NCBI RefSeq assembly: GCF_009695815.1
Contig: NZ_VUNE01000003.1
Coordinates: 124,001-188,000, forward strand
DNA length: 64,000 nucleotides
From: Peptostreptococcus porci
Lineage (GTDB): Bacteria > Bacillota > Clostridia > Peptostreptococcales > Peptostreptococcaceae
Direction of reading: 5' to 3'
Both the position numbers and the translations under genes were made by a program. The notes under the pieces were generated by a model, which worked only from the letters and a program-made list of their open reading frames with translations, searched no databases and was not told where the DNA came from. Positions 26,832-35,941 of this stretch are shown in pieces; the first letter of the stretch is position 1; every line of letters begins with the position of its first letter.

Positions 26832-27395
26832 GTTTAAGTACCATATAAAATTACACCACTCTCAAACTTCATAAGCTACTTTACTCCAATCATATAAGTT
26901 TAAGTACCATATAAAATTACACCACTCTCAAACATGGTATTTAATCAAAGTTGGAGTGCCAATGTTTAAGTACCATATAAAATTACACCACTCTCAAACA
27001 TAACTGTAAGAACTTAAAGAAGAATTATAGTTTAAGTACCATATAAAATTACACCACTCTCAAACATTTAGCAGTTAAATCGTCAATCTGTTCAGGTTTA
27101 AGTACCATATAAAATTACACCACTCTCAAACATTAAGGATATAGTAACTCTTGATACTCCTGTTTAAGTACCATATAAAATTACACCACTCTCAAACTTG
27201 TTATCACCCATAACAACAACTTTAACAGTTTAAGTACCATATAAAATTACACCACTCTCAAACCTTGTAGCCAATTCATTTATTCGTGATTCTGTTTAAG
27301 TACCATATAAAATTACACCACTCTCAAACAATTTAGCTTCTGCAGTTTGTGCATTAATCGTTTAAGTACCATATAAAATTACACCACTCTCAAAC
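26832..27395 (-). CRISPR. CRISPR array, type II-A, nine repeats and eight spacers
   Basis: Nine identical 36-base repeats start at 26832, 26898, 26964, 27030, 27096, 27162, 27228, 27294 and 27360, separated by eight spacers of exactly 30 bases. Read on the minus strand, the repeat begins GTTTGAGAGTGGTGTAATTT, typical of type II-A. The leader and csn2 lie at the 27395 end, so new spacers enter there and the array is transcribed leftward. All repeats, including the leader-distal one, are intact. The tracrRNA upstream of cas9 matches the repeat. Spacer targets were not identified. Confidence 0.99.
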
Positions 27396-27459
27396 CTCAA
27401 AATTTTCATAGCTGAGATCAAGAGCACAACTACCACAATTGCTGTATAATTTTATATGA
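27396..27459 (-). promoter_or_regulatory. CRISPR leader with anti-repeat-like segment
   Basis: These 64 bases separate csn2 from the first repeat. On the minus strand the leader ends ATTTTGAG directly before the repeat, close to the ATTTGAG leader-anchoring sequence of one type II-A group. At 27444-27458 the minus strand reads CATATAAAATTATAC, identical to 15 bases of the tracrRNA anti-repeat. I cannot pick a confident promoter. Confidence 0.75.
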
Positions 27460-28131
27460 CTAGATTTCACACAAATCTATATCTATAATATATCTAACAA
27501 TGTGACTACTGTCAATAGGAAAACAGTCTCTTATTTCACTTTCTATGTCTAAAATATAATACTCCTTTTTTATCATTTCTTCACAAAAAAGTTCAAATTC
27601 ACTTTCAGTAAAAAAAATTGATAAATTAAAAAAAACAAAAACATCAACAGACAAGTAATTGCTACAAAATTCAATATAATTTAATAATGTATCTAATACA
27701 TCATCAGTTTTTTCAAATTCTATATCAACAAGTTTCAACAAATCTTCAAAAAAAATGTCCTTCTTTCTATAAATAGGTGTCTCAAAATCGAATATTGCCA
27801 CATCTATTGAATTCTCCAAATTATCAATTAAATGCTTAATCTCATCATAATTATCTTTTACTTCATTAGAAATTATTGAAATCAACTTATTTTTTATTTT
27901 TTTTGAGTTTATATCAATATTGAAAATATCAGAAATCGCCACCATTCGTTTAGACATATCTAAAATTTTATCATTATTTGACAAACAAAAACTGCCTTCG
28001 TTACCTTCAATCTGATCAATTAAATTATAAATGAATTTTCTATAATAACTTTTATTTTCAATTGTTAATAGTTGAAAGTATCCTTTTTCAAAATCTATTA
28101 TCATTTCAAGATTTGAATTCACAAGTTTCAT
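27460..28131 (-). CDS. csn2: Type II-A CRISPR adaptation protein Csn2
   Basis: A 223-residue protein encoded between cas2 and the array, the position diagnostic of type II-A. Csn2 forms a tetrameric ring around DNA ends and works with Cas1-Cas2 and Cas9 in spacer capture. Sequence similarity is low, as usual in this family, but length and the segments FETPIYRKKDIFFEDLLKLVDI and YLSVDVFVFFNLSIFFTESEFE fit. The ATG overlaps the cas2 stop as ATGA. A TAGATTT/AAATCTA hairpin spans its end. Confidence 0.93.
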   Translation of the reverse strand: MKLVNSNLEMIIDFEKGYFQLLTIENKSYYRKFIYNLIDQIEGNEGSFCLSNNDKILDMSKRMVAISDIFNIDINSKKIKNKLISIISNEVKDNYDEIKHLIDNLENSIDVAIFDFETPIYRKKDIFFEDLLKLVDIEFEKTDDVLDTLLNYIEFCSNYLSVDVFVFFNLSIFFTESEFELFCEEMIKKEYYILDIESEIRDCFPIDSSHIVRYIIDIDLCEI

Positions 28132-28448
28132 ATTACTACAACCCTTTCTTCTGAGTTTATTATTTCCTCATTTGTTTCTCCAAGAACCAACTCCATTTTT
28201 GAAAATTGTTTTTCTGTAATAGCAATCATCTGAATTAGTCCTGTTTTTGGTTTATTTTTTCTTACAGCATTCATTATATAAGTTGAAGCATTTTGATTTA
28301 GAGCCAGTTTGCAATAAACTGACTCTTGTAACATCATAAAACCATTTTTTATTAAATATTTTCTGAAATTTCTATATTCCCTTTTTTCCTCTGAAGTTAC
28401 AGAGGGTAAATCAAACATTACAATAACTCTCATAAACCTATAACTCAT
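28128..28448 (-). CDS. cas2: CRISPR-associated Cas2
   Basis: A 106-residue protein with the ferredoxin-like Cas2 fold and the RVIVMFDLPSVTSEE start strand with its conserved Asp. QESVYCKLALNQ and MIAITEKQF are also typical of the type II-A subgroup. It bridges two Cas1 dimers in the spacer integration complex. Its start overlaps the 3' end of cas1 by 11 bases and its stop overlaps csn2, so the three adaptation genes are tightly coupled. Confidence 0.97.
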   Translation of the reverse strand: MSYRFMRVIVMFDLPSVTSEEKREYRNFRKYLIKNGFMMLQESVYCKLALNQNASTYIMNAVRKNKPKTGLIQMIAITEKQFSKMELVLGETNEEIINSEERVVVI

Positions 28449-29319
28449 ATCTCCAAAATTTCAACCTCGATATATCATTTTCATTTAATGCATCGAAAAC
28501 ACTTCTACAATACACATTTATTGCATTCGAAAAATACATATTTTGATTATCAATCAATATGCTTCGTTCAAAAATTCTATTTAACAATTCTTTTTTTTCC
28601 TCGCTATCAAATTTTTTAACATCCATTTCAAGCACAATTCTATCAATAAATATTCTAAAAGGTTCCATTAAATCGCAGGAAAGATTAAATTGATTAAACA
28701 TATTATCATGAAATAATCCAAATTGTGTCATGTACCCCATGGATACTATCTCTCTATTTATTGACGAAAGTAATATAGCATATCCATAATTCAATGCCGA
28801 ATTAATATGAGAACTTGAATCTGATCTTGAAAATTCACTTCCAAAAATCAAATTAAAATATACTTTTGCCGCATGACCTTCTCGATTTGTCACATCAAAA
28901 TGTTCTAATTCATCACAATATTTCTCTAGCAAAATATAATCTTCCACTCCATTTTCTTTAAGCAACTTAGACTGATTATTAATTTTTTCTCTTACTATTT
29001 CTGTCCAAACTAGCTCTTTAGTATGCTTTGTCCACGATAATTGATTTCTATATTTCATACTTGTATCGTGAGAGCCATAGTACCCAATCAACTCTGATGA
29101 TGGATTTCTTTTTTCATCACAGAAAATAACTTTAATTTTTCTAGAAATCAACTCATTAATGAGTACAGCCGTTATAGATACGGCTGTTGACTCAATAATG
29201 AGCATATAAATTTCATCCAAAAAAATCTTCTTTGTGTCTTCAATATTTCTTACAACAAGATAATTCATTTTGTAATCTAGTTTTGACCTTTTACTAACTA
29301 CAACTGTTCTCCAACTCAT
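28438..29319 (-). CDS. cas1: CRISPR integrase Cas1
   Basis: A 293-residue type II Cas1. Metal-binding active-site residues are recognisable: Glu in VTNREGHAAK, His in FGLFHDNM and the acidic pair in SCDLMEPFR. The protein integrates new spacers at the leader end of the array. The gene starts two bases after the cas9 stop codon and overlaps cas2, so it belongs to a cas9-cas1-cas2-csn2 operon. Length is normal. Confidence 0.98.
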   Translation of the reverse strand: MSWRTVVVSKRSKLDYKMNYLVVRNIEDTKKIFLDEIYMLIIESTAVSITAVLINELISRKIKVIFCDEKRNPSSELIGYYGSHDTSMKYRNQLSWTKHTKELVWTEIVREKINNQSKLLKENGVEDYILLEKYCDELEHFDVTNREGHAAKVYFNLIFGSEFSRSDSSSHINSALNYGYAILLSSINREIVSMGYMTQFGLFHDNMFNQFNLSCDLMEPFRIFIDRIVLEMDVKKFDSEEKKELLNRIFERSILIDNQNMYFSNAINVYCRSVFDALNENDISRLKFWRYEL

Positions 29320-29321
29320 AA

Positions 29322-32300
29322 CTATTTTATTATTTCTATATTATTTTCAAATAGTCCAGTAACTGACTGGTTAATAATTGTAAAACTATTCAAGTTGCTT
29401 ATGTCCAAGGAAAGAGTAGATCTACTGGATGTTACGAGTGGTTTAAGGTTACGAGTGGTTTTTTTATCCGTTAAGGAGTTTAACATTTCAAGTAACAGTT
29501 TCGATTGCTCTACAATTGTTAGATTACTAAATTTTTCTAATACACTGGAAGAATCGAAATCGTAGTATTTGTTATTTTTTTTCTTTAAAAACATCTGTGT
29601 ACCCATTTTTTCTACTATAGTTTTATACATTTTAATATTTTCGTCTTTTGAAATACCGTAATATACCGCACTATCATCATCTATTTCATTTATATTGCAT
29701 GCCTTTACAAGTTTCTTTAAATATGCTAGCTTATCTAAACCAAAAATCACTTGTACTGCACTATCTATCCATGCACTATTGTTTGTTTTTCCTCCTAAAT
29801 AGTAATTAAATTCATCAACTTTTATTAAAGACCCAATATAAAGCTTATCAAATAGAATTTTAAATTTACCTATTGTTTTATCATTTTTTTTGAAATTATT
29901 TTCATATACATATTTTTCTAACATATTTCTATTTTTTATCGATTTTGCGATAAAAATTGGTATAGGAACTAATCTCGTTTCGATTTTTCCATTATCTTCT
30001 AACTCATACCTAACTATTGAAAAATATGAATTTTTTATATTTGTAAATCCACCATACTTTTTAACATCTTTTAATCTCTCATCACCCATCTTTATTGGAA
30101 AATATGATTCTGGTTTCGCTTCAGATTTTTTGTATAGTGTTGCGTTATAAAGTGCGCCTTTCTGCTCCTTAACCATCCTTGTTACCCTAACATCGTTACA
30201 TCTCATCATCTTTTCTACAGTTTTTATTGATTTTGATTTATCCCAAATAACTTTTTCACCATTTTTTAAATCCTGATAAAATAATTTGGCTAAATTATAC
30301 TTTCTCCCATCTTTTTTGGAAATAAAATTCATAGGATTTTTAGTAAATTTCTCATCATACACATTTCCTACAACTATGTTTAAATATGCATCCTTTGCAT
30401 GATGATGATCATTTATTTCTCTAACCTTAACGAATGGATTTTCTTTTTCTTCTTTGAATTTATTGCTGATCTCTTTGCCTTTTTTCTTCTTATTATTTTC
30501 CTTATTTGGATCGCTCTCATTCCTAAAATCGCTCACATTTTCAGCTTTCACATAAACAATACTTGATTCACGATAAATTCTACCCATTATTTCAGCAGCT
30601 GCTTTTGCTGATTGTGATGTTTCTACTATTTGCCTTGCTATAAATCCAGAAAGTTCTTCGTCAGTAAAATCCTCCGTTCTGGTCAATTTTTCAAATTTTC
30701 TATCACTAATAAGCCCACATTCGTGTAATGATTTCCAAAACATTAGTTTGTTTTTTCTTACATCAGAAGAAAGCAATTTATCTTCTTTTATTTGATTGCA
30801 ACTCAAATGAACTAATACTAAATTATCAAAACTATCATCCTTCGTTTTACTTCTAGGATAAATGTGATCTATCTGATAGTCATTTGTAAATAATTTTTCC
30901 AAGACTATCTCTTCATCGCAGTACATACATTTTCCCAATTGTGTAAAGTATAAATAAAGCTTCTTTCTTCTAAGATCTGAATCATTATATGACTCAAGTT
31001 CATTTATTAATTTTTGATCAATATCTTTTACTGCCTTATATGATAGCTTCAATTTCGCTTTTCTAGACTCTGTTCTCTTACCCTTTTCACCATGTTTTCT
31101 TGTCGTCTCAATGAATATTTTCTTTGGTTGACAACCCATAATTTTAACAATTTCCTCTGTTATTTTTATCGATTGCCATAGACTTCTTTTTACAGCAGGA
31201 GAAACATATAGATCATCAATAATAGAATACTCAATCTTTTCTATTTCAGATACTGTACTATTATTTATTTCATTTATTTTTTCCATAAAGTCGTATCTAT
31301 TACTCAATAGTTGCATCAGATTTTCAGGAAAACTTCTCATTGCTTCTATAATATTCATATGTTCCCCTGTTTCGACATTTATTAGTTTATCACTAAATAT
31401 CATTGACAAGAATTTTGAAGAAAAATTCCCCCAGTCTTTATATTTTAAATTTGTGATTTTCCTAATCTGTTCTTTTGTCAATCTGTCGCCATATATCTTT
31501 TTAATTTTTGATTCAAGTATCTTGCTAGAGTCGCCAAAAATAGTTATCCATCTAATCAAATCTTCAACCATCATATAATTGAAATCATTACCAAGTATGT
31601 CCATCATTTCTCTGTGAGACTTCAAATCTGACTTTATTTCAAAATCCATACCTGTTATTTCACATTTACCATCGCAATACCCTTGCATTTTTAGAAATTC
31701 AGATATTTTATTCTTGGTAATTTTTCCGTGCTTCTTTAAAAAAACATTTTCAATCATATCTTGTTTTATATTTGTCGGCAATACCTTTCCATCACATTTC
31801 AGATTGTTCAATTCATTCAACAAACAAAATTCCGAGTACAATAGAGACTGCTTTGGCAAAACATCTTCGTTTCTTAAGTATGTGCATTTATTAGTCAGGT
31901 TTTCAATAAATTTTTCTGAACTTGCCTCAATATCTATTACTTTATCAAAATTCCATGGAGTAACTTTTTCATTCGAATTTCTAACAACCCAAACATTACT
32001 TCTATTATTTCCATTTCCTTTGCTATGAAAATCGTTTATAGGTCCGACATAATAGGGAATTCTAAATGTCATTAGCTTCATAATCATTTCAAAAACGCTC
32101 AAGCCATCTATTGTTTTATTTAAAAAATCATGGTGTTTCGAAGCTTTTTCAAGAATTTTTCTCAATTCGTTCGCATGAATTTGATACGGAATAGTACCAT
32201 TTTCCTTCACTCTTTGGAGAGGTAAAAAGTCTAGGAGTTCAATATCATTCAAAACTTGTTCCTTTTCGGCAGAATCCCCAATTTTTTTCAACTGATCCTT

Positions 32301-33452
32301 TAGATATTTGTAAAAATCCTCTCTATTAGTACCTTTTCCATTTTCATTGTTTTTTATGTAAGAGGCATAACTAGGACGTTCCTTGTATTTTTTGTCATCC
32401 GAAGTTTTACTTTCCTTGAAAATCGAATCGTACACAGACTTATTACTTTTTGTTATTTTCTTTAATAGCCTTAAATCATTTTTGTGTTTATTATATGCAT
32501 CTATTTTTGCTTGTGATAAGCTTTTCCCCTCTGGTTTAATTTTCATAAGTATTAGAGAGTCATACAATTTTTTTGCCAAATCTATATATTCTATCCTGTC
32601 CCCCAATACTTCTTCAAATCTATCTCTTACTTCATCATAGTCTTTTGAACTAAAACAAATTTTCTTTACATCATTGTCGAGTTTCTGTAAATCTTCATCG
32701 TTGAACATATTTTTTAACTGACCCGTTCCTCCAATTGCGACTTTTAGAAATTCCAACAAACACTTATTTTTTTTACAAATCGCCTTTATTTTGCTGGTTT
32801 TATCGGTAATTGTCATTTTATTTTCTTTGATTATTTCCAAAATACTATCAACTTCACTATCTGATAGCATCCCTTCTTCTAAATAATTATTTAAATTAAG
32901 TTTTTTAATTAAATCCCCCAATAATATCCCAATTGAGTCACCATTATCTGATATCTCTCCTTTTAGCAAGAAATGACCTCTGTATTTTACGATATGGTGA
33001 GCCGCCAGAAAAATTTCTCTGATATCATGTTCACTGTCATCTGTCATCAAAGCTTCTCTCAAGTGATATATGGTTGGATATTTTTCGAAAAATTCTTTGT
33101 CACCAAAAGTAATATCATCGAATAGTACGTTTAACGTTTCTATCCTTTTATCTGAAACATGATACTTACTTTCTTTTAATCTCAAAAAGAAAGCTTTATC
33201 TATTTTAGAAATCTCTTCTGAAAATAGTATTTCTAATAATTCTAATCTGTTTTTTCTTCTTTCTAGTCGCCTTCTGTTTGATCTATATACTCTTCGTTCT
33301 TTAGCAGTTTGACCTTCTTCAAAAAGTCTAACTCCCCACATCCTTTTGCCCCTAAACTTGAGTACTTTGTAGCTTTCATCTGTTACTGCCCATCCTACTG
33401 AATTAGTTCCAATGTCCAATCCTAAAAAATAATCCTTAGTATTAACACTCAT
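29322..33452 (-). CDS. cas9: Type II-A CRISPR effector nuclease Cas9
   Basis: A 1,376-residue RNA-guided DNA nuclease. It has RuvC-I with D13 (FLGLDIGTNSVGWAV), an arginine-rich bridge helix (RRLERRKNRLELLEILF), RuvC-II with E782 (KIFIETTRK, where most relatives read IEMAR), HNH with D862-H863 (IDHIYPRSK) and RuvC-III H1018 and D1021 (HHHAKDAY). All catalytic positions are kept. CxxC at 842-845 precedes the HNH motif. Residues 978-1008 are a Lys/Asn/Glu-rich stretch about 25 residues longer than the matching SpCas9 loop. The C-terminal PAM-interacting region ends INQSVTGLFE. GAGGAGG precedes the ATG. The tracrRNA is encoded divergently upstream. Confidence 0.99.
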   Translation of the reverse strand: MSVNTKDYFLGLDIGTNSVGWAVTDESYKVLKFRGKRMWGVRLFEEGQTAKERRVYRSNRRRLERRKNRLELLEILFSEEISKIDKAFFLRLKESKYHVSDKRIETLNVLFDDITFGDKEFFEKYPTIYHLREALMTDDSEHDIREIFLAAHHIVKYRGHFLLKGEISDNGDSIGILLGDLIKKLNLNNYLEEGMLSDSEVDSILEIIKENKMTITDKTSKIKAICKKNKCLLEFLKVAIGGTGQLKNMFNDEDLQKLDNDVKKICFSSKDYDEVRDRFEEVLGDRIEYIDLAKKLYDSLILMKIKPEGKSLSQAKIDAYNKHKNDLRLLKKITKSNKSVYDSIFKESKTSDDKKYKERPSYASYIKNNENGKGTNREDFYKYLKDQLKKIGDSAEKEQVLNDIELLDFLPLQRVKENGTIPYQIHANELRKILEKASKHHDFLNKTIDGLSVFEMIMKLMTFRIPYYVGPINDFHSKGNGNNRSNVWVVRNSNEKVTPWNFDKVIDIEASSEKFIENLTNKCTYLRNEDVLPKQSLLYSEFCLLNELNNLKCDGKVLPTNIKQDMIENVFLKKHGKITKNKISEFLKMQGYCDGKCEITGMDFEIKSDLKSHREMMDILGNDFNYMMVEDLIRWITIFGDSSKILESKIKKIYGDRLTKEQIRKITNLKYKDWGNFSSKFLSMIFSDKLINVETGEHMNIIEAMRSFPENLMQLLSNRYDFMEKINEINNSTVSEIEKIEYSIIDDLYVSPAVKRSLWQSIKITEEIVKIMGCQPKKIFIETTRKHGEKGKRTESRKAKLKLSYKAVKDIDQKLINELESYNDSDLRRKKLYLYFTQLGKCMYCDEEIVLEKLFTNDYQIDHIYPRSKTKDDSFDNLVLVHLSCNQIKEDKLLSSDVRKNKLMFWKSLHECGLISDRKFEKLTRTEDFTDEELSGFIARQIVETSQSAKAAAEIMGRIYRESSIVYVKAENVSDFRNESDPNKENNKKKKGKEISNKFKEEKENPFVKVREINDHHHAKDAYLNIVVGNVYDEKFTKNPMNFISKKDGRKYNLAKLFYQDLKNGEKVIWDKSKSIKTVEKMMRCNDVRVTRMVKEQKGALYNATLYKKSEAKPESYFPIKMGDERLKDVKKYGGFTNIKNSYFSIVRYELEDNGKIETRLVPIPIFIAKSIKNRNMLEKYVYENNFKKNDKTIGKFKILFDKLYIGSLIKVDEFNYYLGGKTNNSAWIDSAVQVIFGLDKLAYLKKLVKACNINEIDDDSAVYYGISKDENIKMYKTIVEKMGTQMFLKKKNNKYYDFDSSSVLEKFSNLTIVEQSKLLLEMLNSLTDKKTTRNLKPLVTSSRSTLSLDISNLNSFTIINQSVTGLFENNIEIIK

Positions 33453-33476
33453 AAAAATAAATCCTCCTCAAAAATA

Positions 33477-33505
33477 TTGACAATAACTAACAATTGTTAT
33501 ATAAT
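33477..33505 (+). promoter_or_regulatory. tracrRNA promoter
   Basis: TTGACA (33477-33482), 17-base spacer, TATAAT (33500-33505): a perfect consensus promoter reading away from cas9. The spacer contains the palindrome TAACAATTGTTA (33488-33499), a possible regulator site. It lies between the divergent tracrRNA and cas9 starts. Confidence 0.88.
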
Positions 33506-33511
33506 GTAGTT

Positions 33512-33628
33512 AATAATTTTGTAAGACCATATAAAATTATACCACGAGTTCAAATAAAAATTTATTCAAATCGCCAGAGATGGCCACCCGTTGTAGGGTT
33601 TTTGCTTGATAAACATCAAGCTTTTTTT
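33512..33628 (+). ncRNA. tracrRNA
   Basis: Transcription should start near 33512. The anti-repeat (33526-33550) reads ACCATATAAAATTATACCAC, then GAGTTCAAAT, and pairs with the CRISPR repeat with one mismatch and a bulge. Downstream are an AT hairpin near 33555-33568, GCCA-GAGA-TGGC (33573-33584), ACCC/GGGT (33586-33599) and a terminator hairpin GCTTGAT-AAAC-ATCAAGC (33604-33621) followed by seven Ts. It guides RNase III processing of the array transcript and forms the Cas9 guide complex. Confidence 0.95.
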
Positions 33629-33735
33629 ATTTGTTTTCTATATTGATTTACAAAAAATAACATTAATACAACAAATTGTTTCATTCTTTCTAACTCTATT
33701 ATATGTTTTTTTCAAGCCTTTTCAATGATAAAATA

Positions 33736-33761
33736 CGGTACCAAGCTTTCGCCCAATACCG
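33736..33761 (-). terminator. Terminator after the two-component system
   Basis: On the minus strand an 11-pair stem closes a GAAA loop and ends in CGGTA/TACCG, using G-U wobbles that would be mismatches on the plus strand. A modest T-rich tail (TATTTTATC) follows. This marks the end of the sensor kinase transcript. Confidence 0.6.
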
Positions 33762-33771
33762 CAATTTCACC

Positions 33772-34998
33772 TTATATCACCACCCTAAAAGTAGTTCCTT
33801 CTTCTATATTACTACAAACATCTATTTTCCCATTATGAGCCTTTACTATACTGTTGGCAATAGATAATCCAAGCCCATATCCACCCTCTTTTCGAACTCT
33901 GGATTTTTCCGATCTATAAAATCTATCAAATAATTTTTCTATATCTTCTTTCGGTATCACATTACCCTTGTTATTTACTTCCAATATACTTCTACCCTTG
34001 TCATACTTTAGACTAACCTTAATATCTGTTTTTTCATCTGAGTATTTACAAGCATTGTCAAGCAAAATATTGACTAGCTGCTTTAGCTGTGATGAATTTC
34101 CAGTAACTATTACATCATCTTCTATTTTATCTTTAAATTCTACATTTTTTTCAAATGCTATTGATTCCATGGTCAATATACTTTCCATAGTTAACTCACT
34201 CAAATTTACCTCTTCTTCTACTGTCGGTAACTGATATGAATCATATTTTGCCAGAAATAGCATTTGTTCAATTAGTTCTTTCATTCTCATTGCTTCAAAA
34301 TTACTATTCCTAATCCACTTCAATTGTGATTTATCAATTAAATTCGAATTTGACTCTAAAATACTAAGATTTGTCAATATTACAGTTAGTGGTGTTTTCA
34401 ACTCGTGCGATGCATCCCCCAAAAACTGCTTTTCATTAGCCCATGCCTTTTCAACTGGCTTTAGTGCCACTCCGGCTAGATAAACACTCATCACCCAGAA
34501 GACAGCAAGTGCAAATATTTCAACTATTAACAGATTTCTCATCAAAATAAATAGCGATTCTCTATTGTGTATTTGATCTGCAAAAACAATTCTCATGCTT
34601 CCATCATTATTTATATGCCTTAAATATAATAAGTTCAGTTTCGATAGACTACCTCTGACATTTTCACTTTTTGTCACCGCTTCTACCGCTGTCTTAATAG
34701 TGTCTTCAGTAATATTGACATAGTCTGTAGTCGTAGAAACAATATTACCATCAGAGTCCAAATCCACAAAGAAAATCGGTGCAAATTGAAAATCTCTTCT
34801 CTCTTCTTTTTCATCTATCTTAGGTTTTTGGAATGCTCCATTCATTTTCCCCATTACGACCCTATCCATCGATCTATAGCTATCGTTCGTCAATCTACTA
34901 TAGTGAATAACAGAGGTTGCAATAAATACTGCAACTAAAACAACCGTGATCAACGACATTGTTATCATAATAAATTTTCTTTTTAATTGCTTAATCAT
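33772..34998 (-). CDS. Two-component sensor histidine kinase
   Basis: A 408-residue membrane kinase with two transmembrane helices (about residues 9-30 and 150-172) flanking a ~115-residue extracellular sensor. The HisKA motif FLGDASHELKTPLTV holds the phosphorylated His. ATPase boxes follow: N box LLDNACKYS, RFYRSEKSR and GGYGLGLSIANSIV. I chose the ATG at 34998, which overlaps the response regulator stop by 8 bases and has GGAG eight bases before it. Its partner is the OmpR-type regulator just upstream. The signal is unknown; the operon across the intergenic region (VTC/DUF4956/lipoprotein) is the likely target. Confidence 0.93.
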   Translation of the reverse strand: MIKQLKRKFIMITMSLITVVLVAVFIATSVIHYSRLTNDSYRSMDRVVMGKMNGAFQKPKIDEKEERRDFQFAPIFFVDLDSDGNIVSTTTDYVNITEDTIKTAVEAVTKSENVRGSLSKLNLLYLRHINNDGSMRIVFADQIHNRESLFILMRNLLIVEIFALAVFWVMSVYLAGVALKPVEKAWANEKQFLGDASHELKTPLTVILTNLSILESNSNLIDKSQLKWIRNSNFEAMRMKELIEQMLFLAKYDSYQLPTVEEEVNLSELTMESILTMESIAFEKNVEFKDKIEDDVIVTGNSSQLKQLVNILLDNACKYSDEKTDIKVSLKYDKGRSILEVNNKGNVIPKEDIEKLFDRFYRSEKSRVRKEGGYGLGLSIANSIVKAHNGKIDVCSNIEEGTTFRVVI

Positions 34999-35668
34999 TA
35001 GAGTACTCCAATCTATATCCGACCTTTCTAACAGTTCCAATATTTACCTTAGATTTAACAAAAAACAATTTTTTTCTTAAAAATGATATGTATACCTCTA
35101 CATTATTATCCTCAGCATCAGAATCATATCCCCAAACCTTTGTTATTAGCATTTCCTTCGAAATTATTAAAGCCGGATTTGAAAGCATCAATTTCATTAT
35201 CTCGAACTCTTTATGAGATAGGTGTACAGATTTGACGCCACATTGTAGAGTGTATGTGGATAGATTTAATTTTATGTCCTCGTACTCCAATTCTTCAAAT
35301 ATAACCTCACCTTGTCTTCTAGTTAACGCTCTAAGCCTCGCCAATAATTCCTCTGACACAAAAGGTTTTGTCATATAGTCATCTGCTCCAAAATCCAAAC
35401 CTGTCACCTTATCAACTATCTCATCTTTCGCAGTCAACATAATCACTGGAGTCGCAATCTTATTTTTTCTAAGATTTCTCACGACATCAAATCCATTAAT
35501 TTTTGGAAGCATCACATCGAGAATGATCGCATCATAAATACCTGACATAGCATAGTCAAGACCATCTTCGCCATCATTTGCAATATCAACTTCATACTTT
35601 TCGTTCTCGAGGATCTGACCAATTGCTTCAGACAATCTTATCTCATCTTCTACCACTAATATTCTCAT
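34991..35668 (-). CDS. OmpR/PhoB-family response regulator
   Basis: A 225-residue regulator. The receiver domain has the acidic pair VVEDE, the phosphorylated Asp in AIILDVMLP (about residue 51), the Thr in VIMLTAKD and the Lys in YMTKPF. The C-terminal winged helix has HLSHKEFEIMKLML and the recognition region TKVWGYDSDAEDNNVEVYISFLRKK. The following kinase overlaps it. Repeated TTAAGAATCC-like and TGTTATTAACA elements in the divergent intergenic region are plausible binding sites. Confidence 0.95.
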   Translation of the reverse strand: MRILVVEDEIRLSEAIGQILENEKYEVDIANDGEDGLDYAMSGIYDAIILDVMLPKINGFDVVRNLRKNKIATPVIMLTAKDEIVDKVTGLDFGADDYMTKPFVSEELLARLRALTRRQGEVIFEELEYEDIKLNLSTYTLQCGVKSVHLSHKEFEIMKLMLSNPALIISKEMLITKVWGYDSDAEDNNVEVYISFLRKKLFFVKSKVNIGTVRKVGYRLEYSND

Positions 35669-35941
35669 AATAACTACCTTCTTCCTATTTTAATATGATT
35701 ACTATCTCTTAAAATTTATTTTATATTATTTTGCCTTATTAATTCTTTCATTTTGTTATTCATTCAAATATTTATTCCACTAAGTATATATTTTCTTACA
35801 TTAAATATATATGATGTATTTTGTAATTACAAGCTTAAAATATTCTGAAATAGAATTTTAAGATTCGTTTCAGTGAACAAAACTATACTGTACTCAAGTT
35901 AAAACAAAACAGCTAATAAACCAAACATAAATATCAGTTGG

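Noticed and set aside
26832-27395. Self-targeting spacers against the window
   Set aside because: Scanning by eye found no spacer match elsewhere in the window. This is not a proper search, so it is not claimed either way.
33453-33530. A cas9 promoter on the minus strand
   Set aside because: Several AT-rich hexamers are present, but no pair with acceptable spacing stands out; only the tracrRNA promoter is clear.
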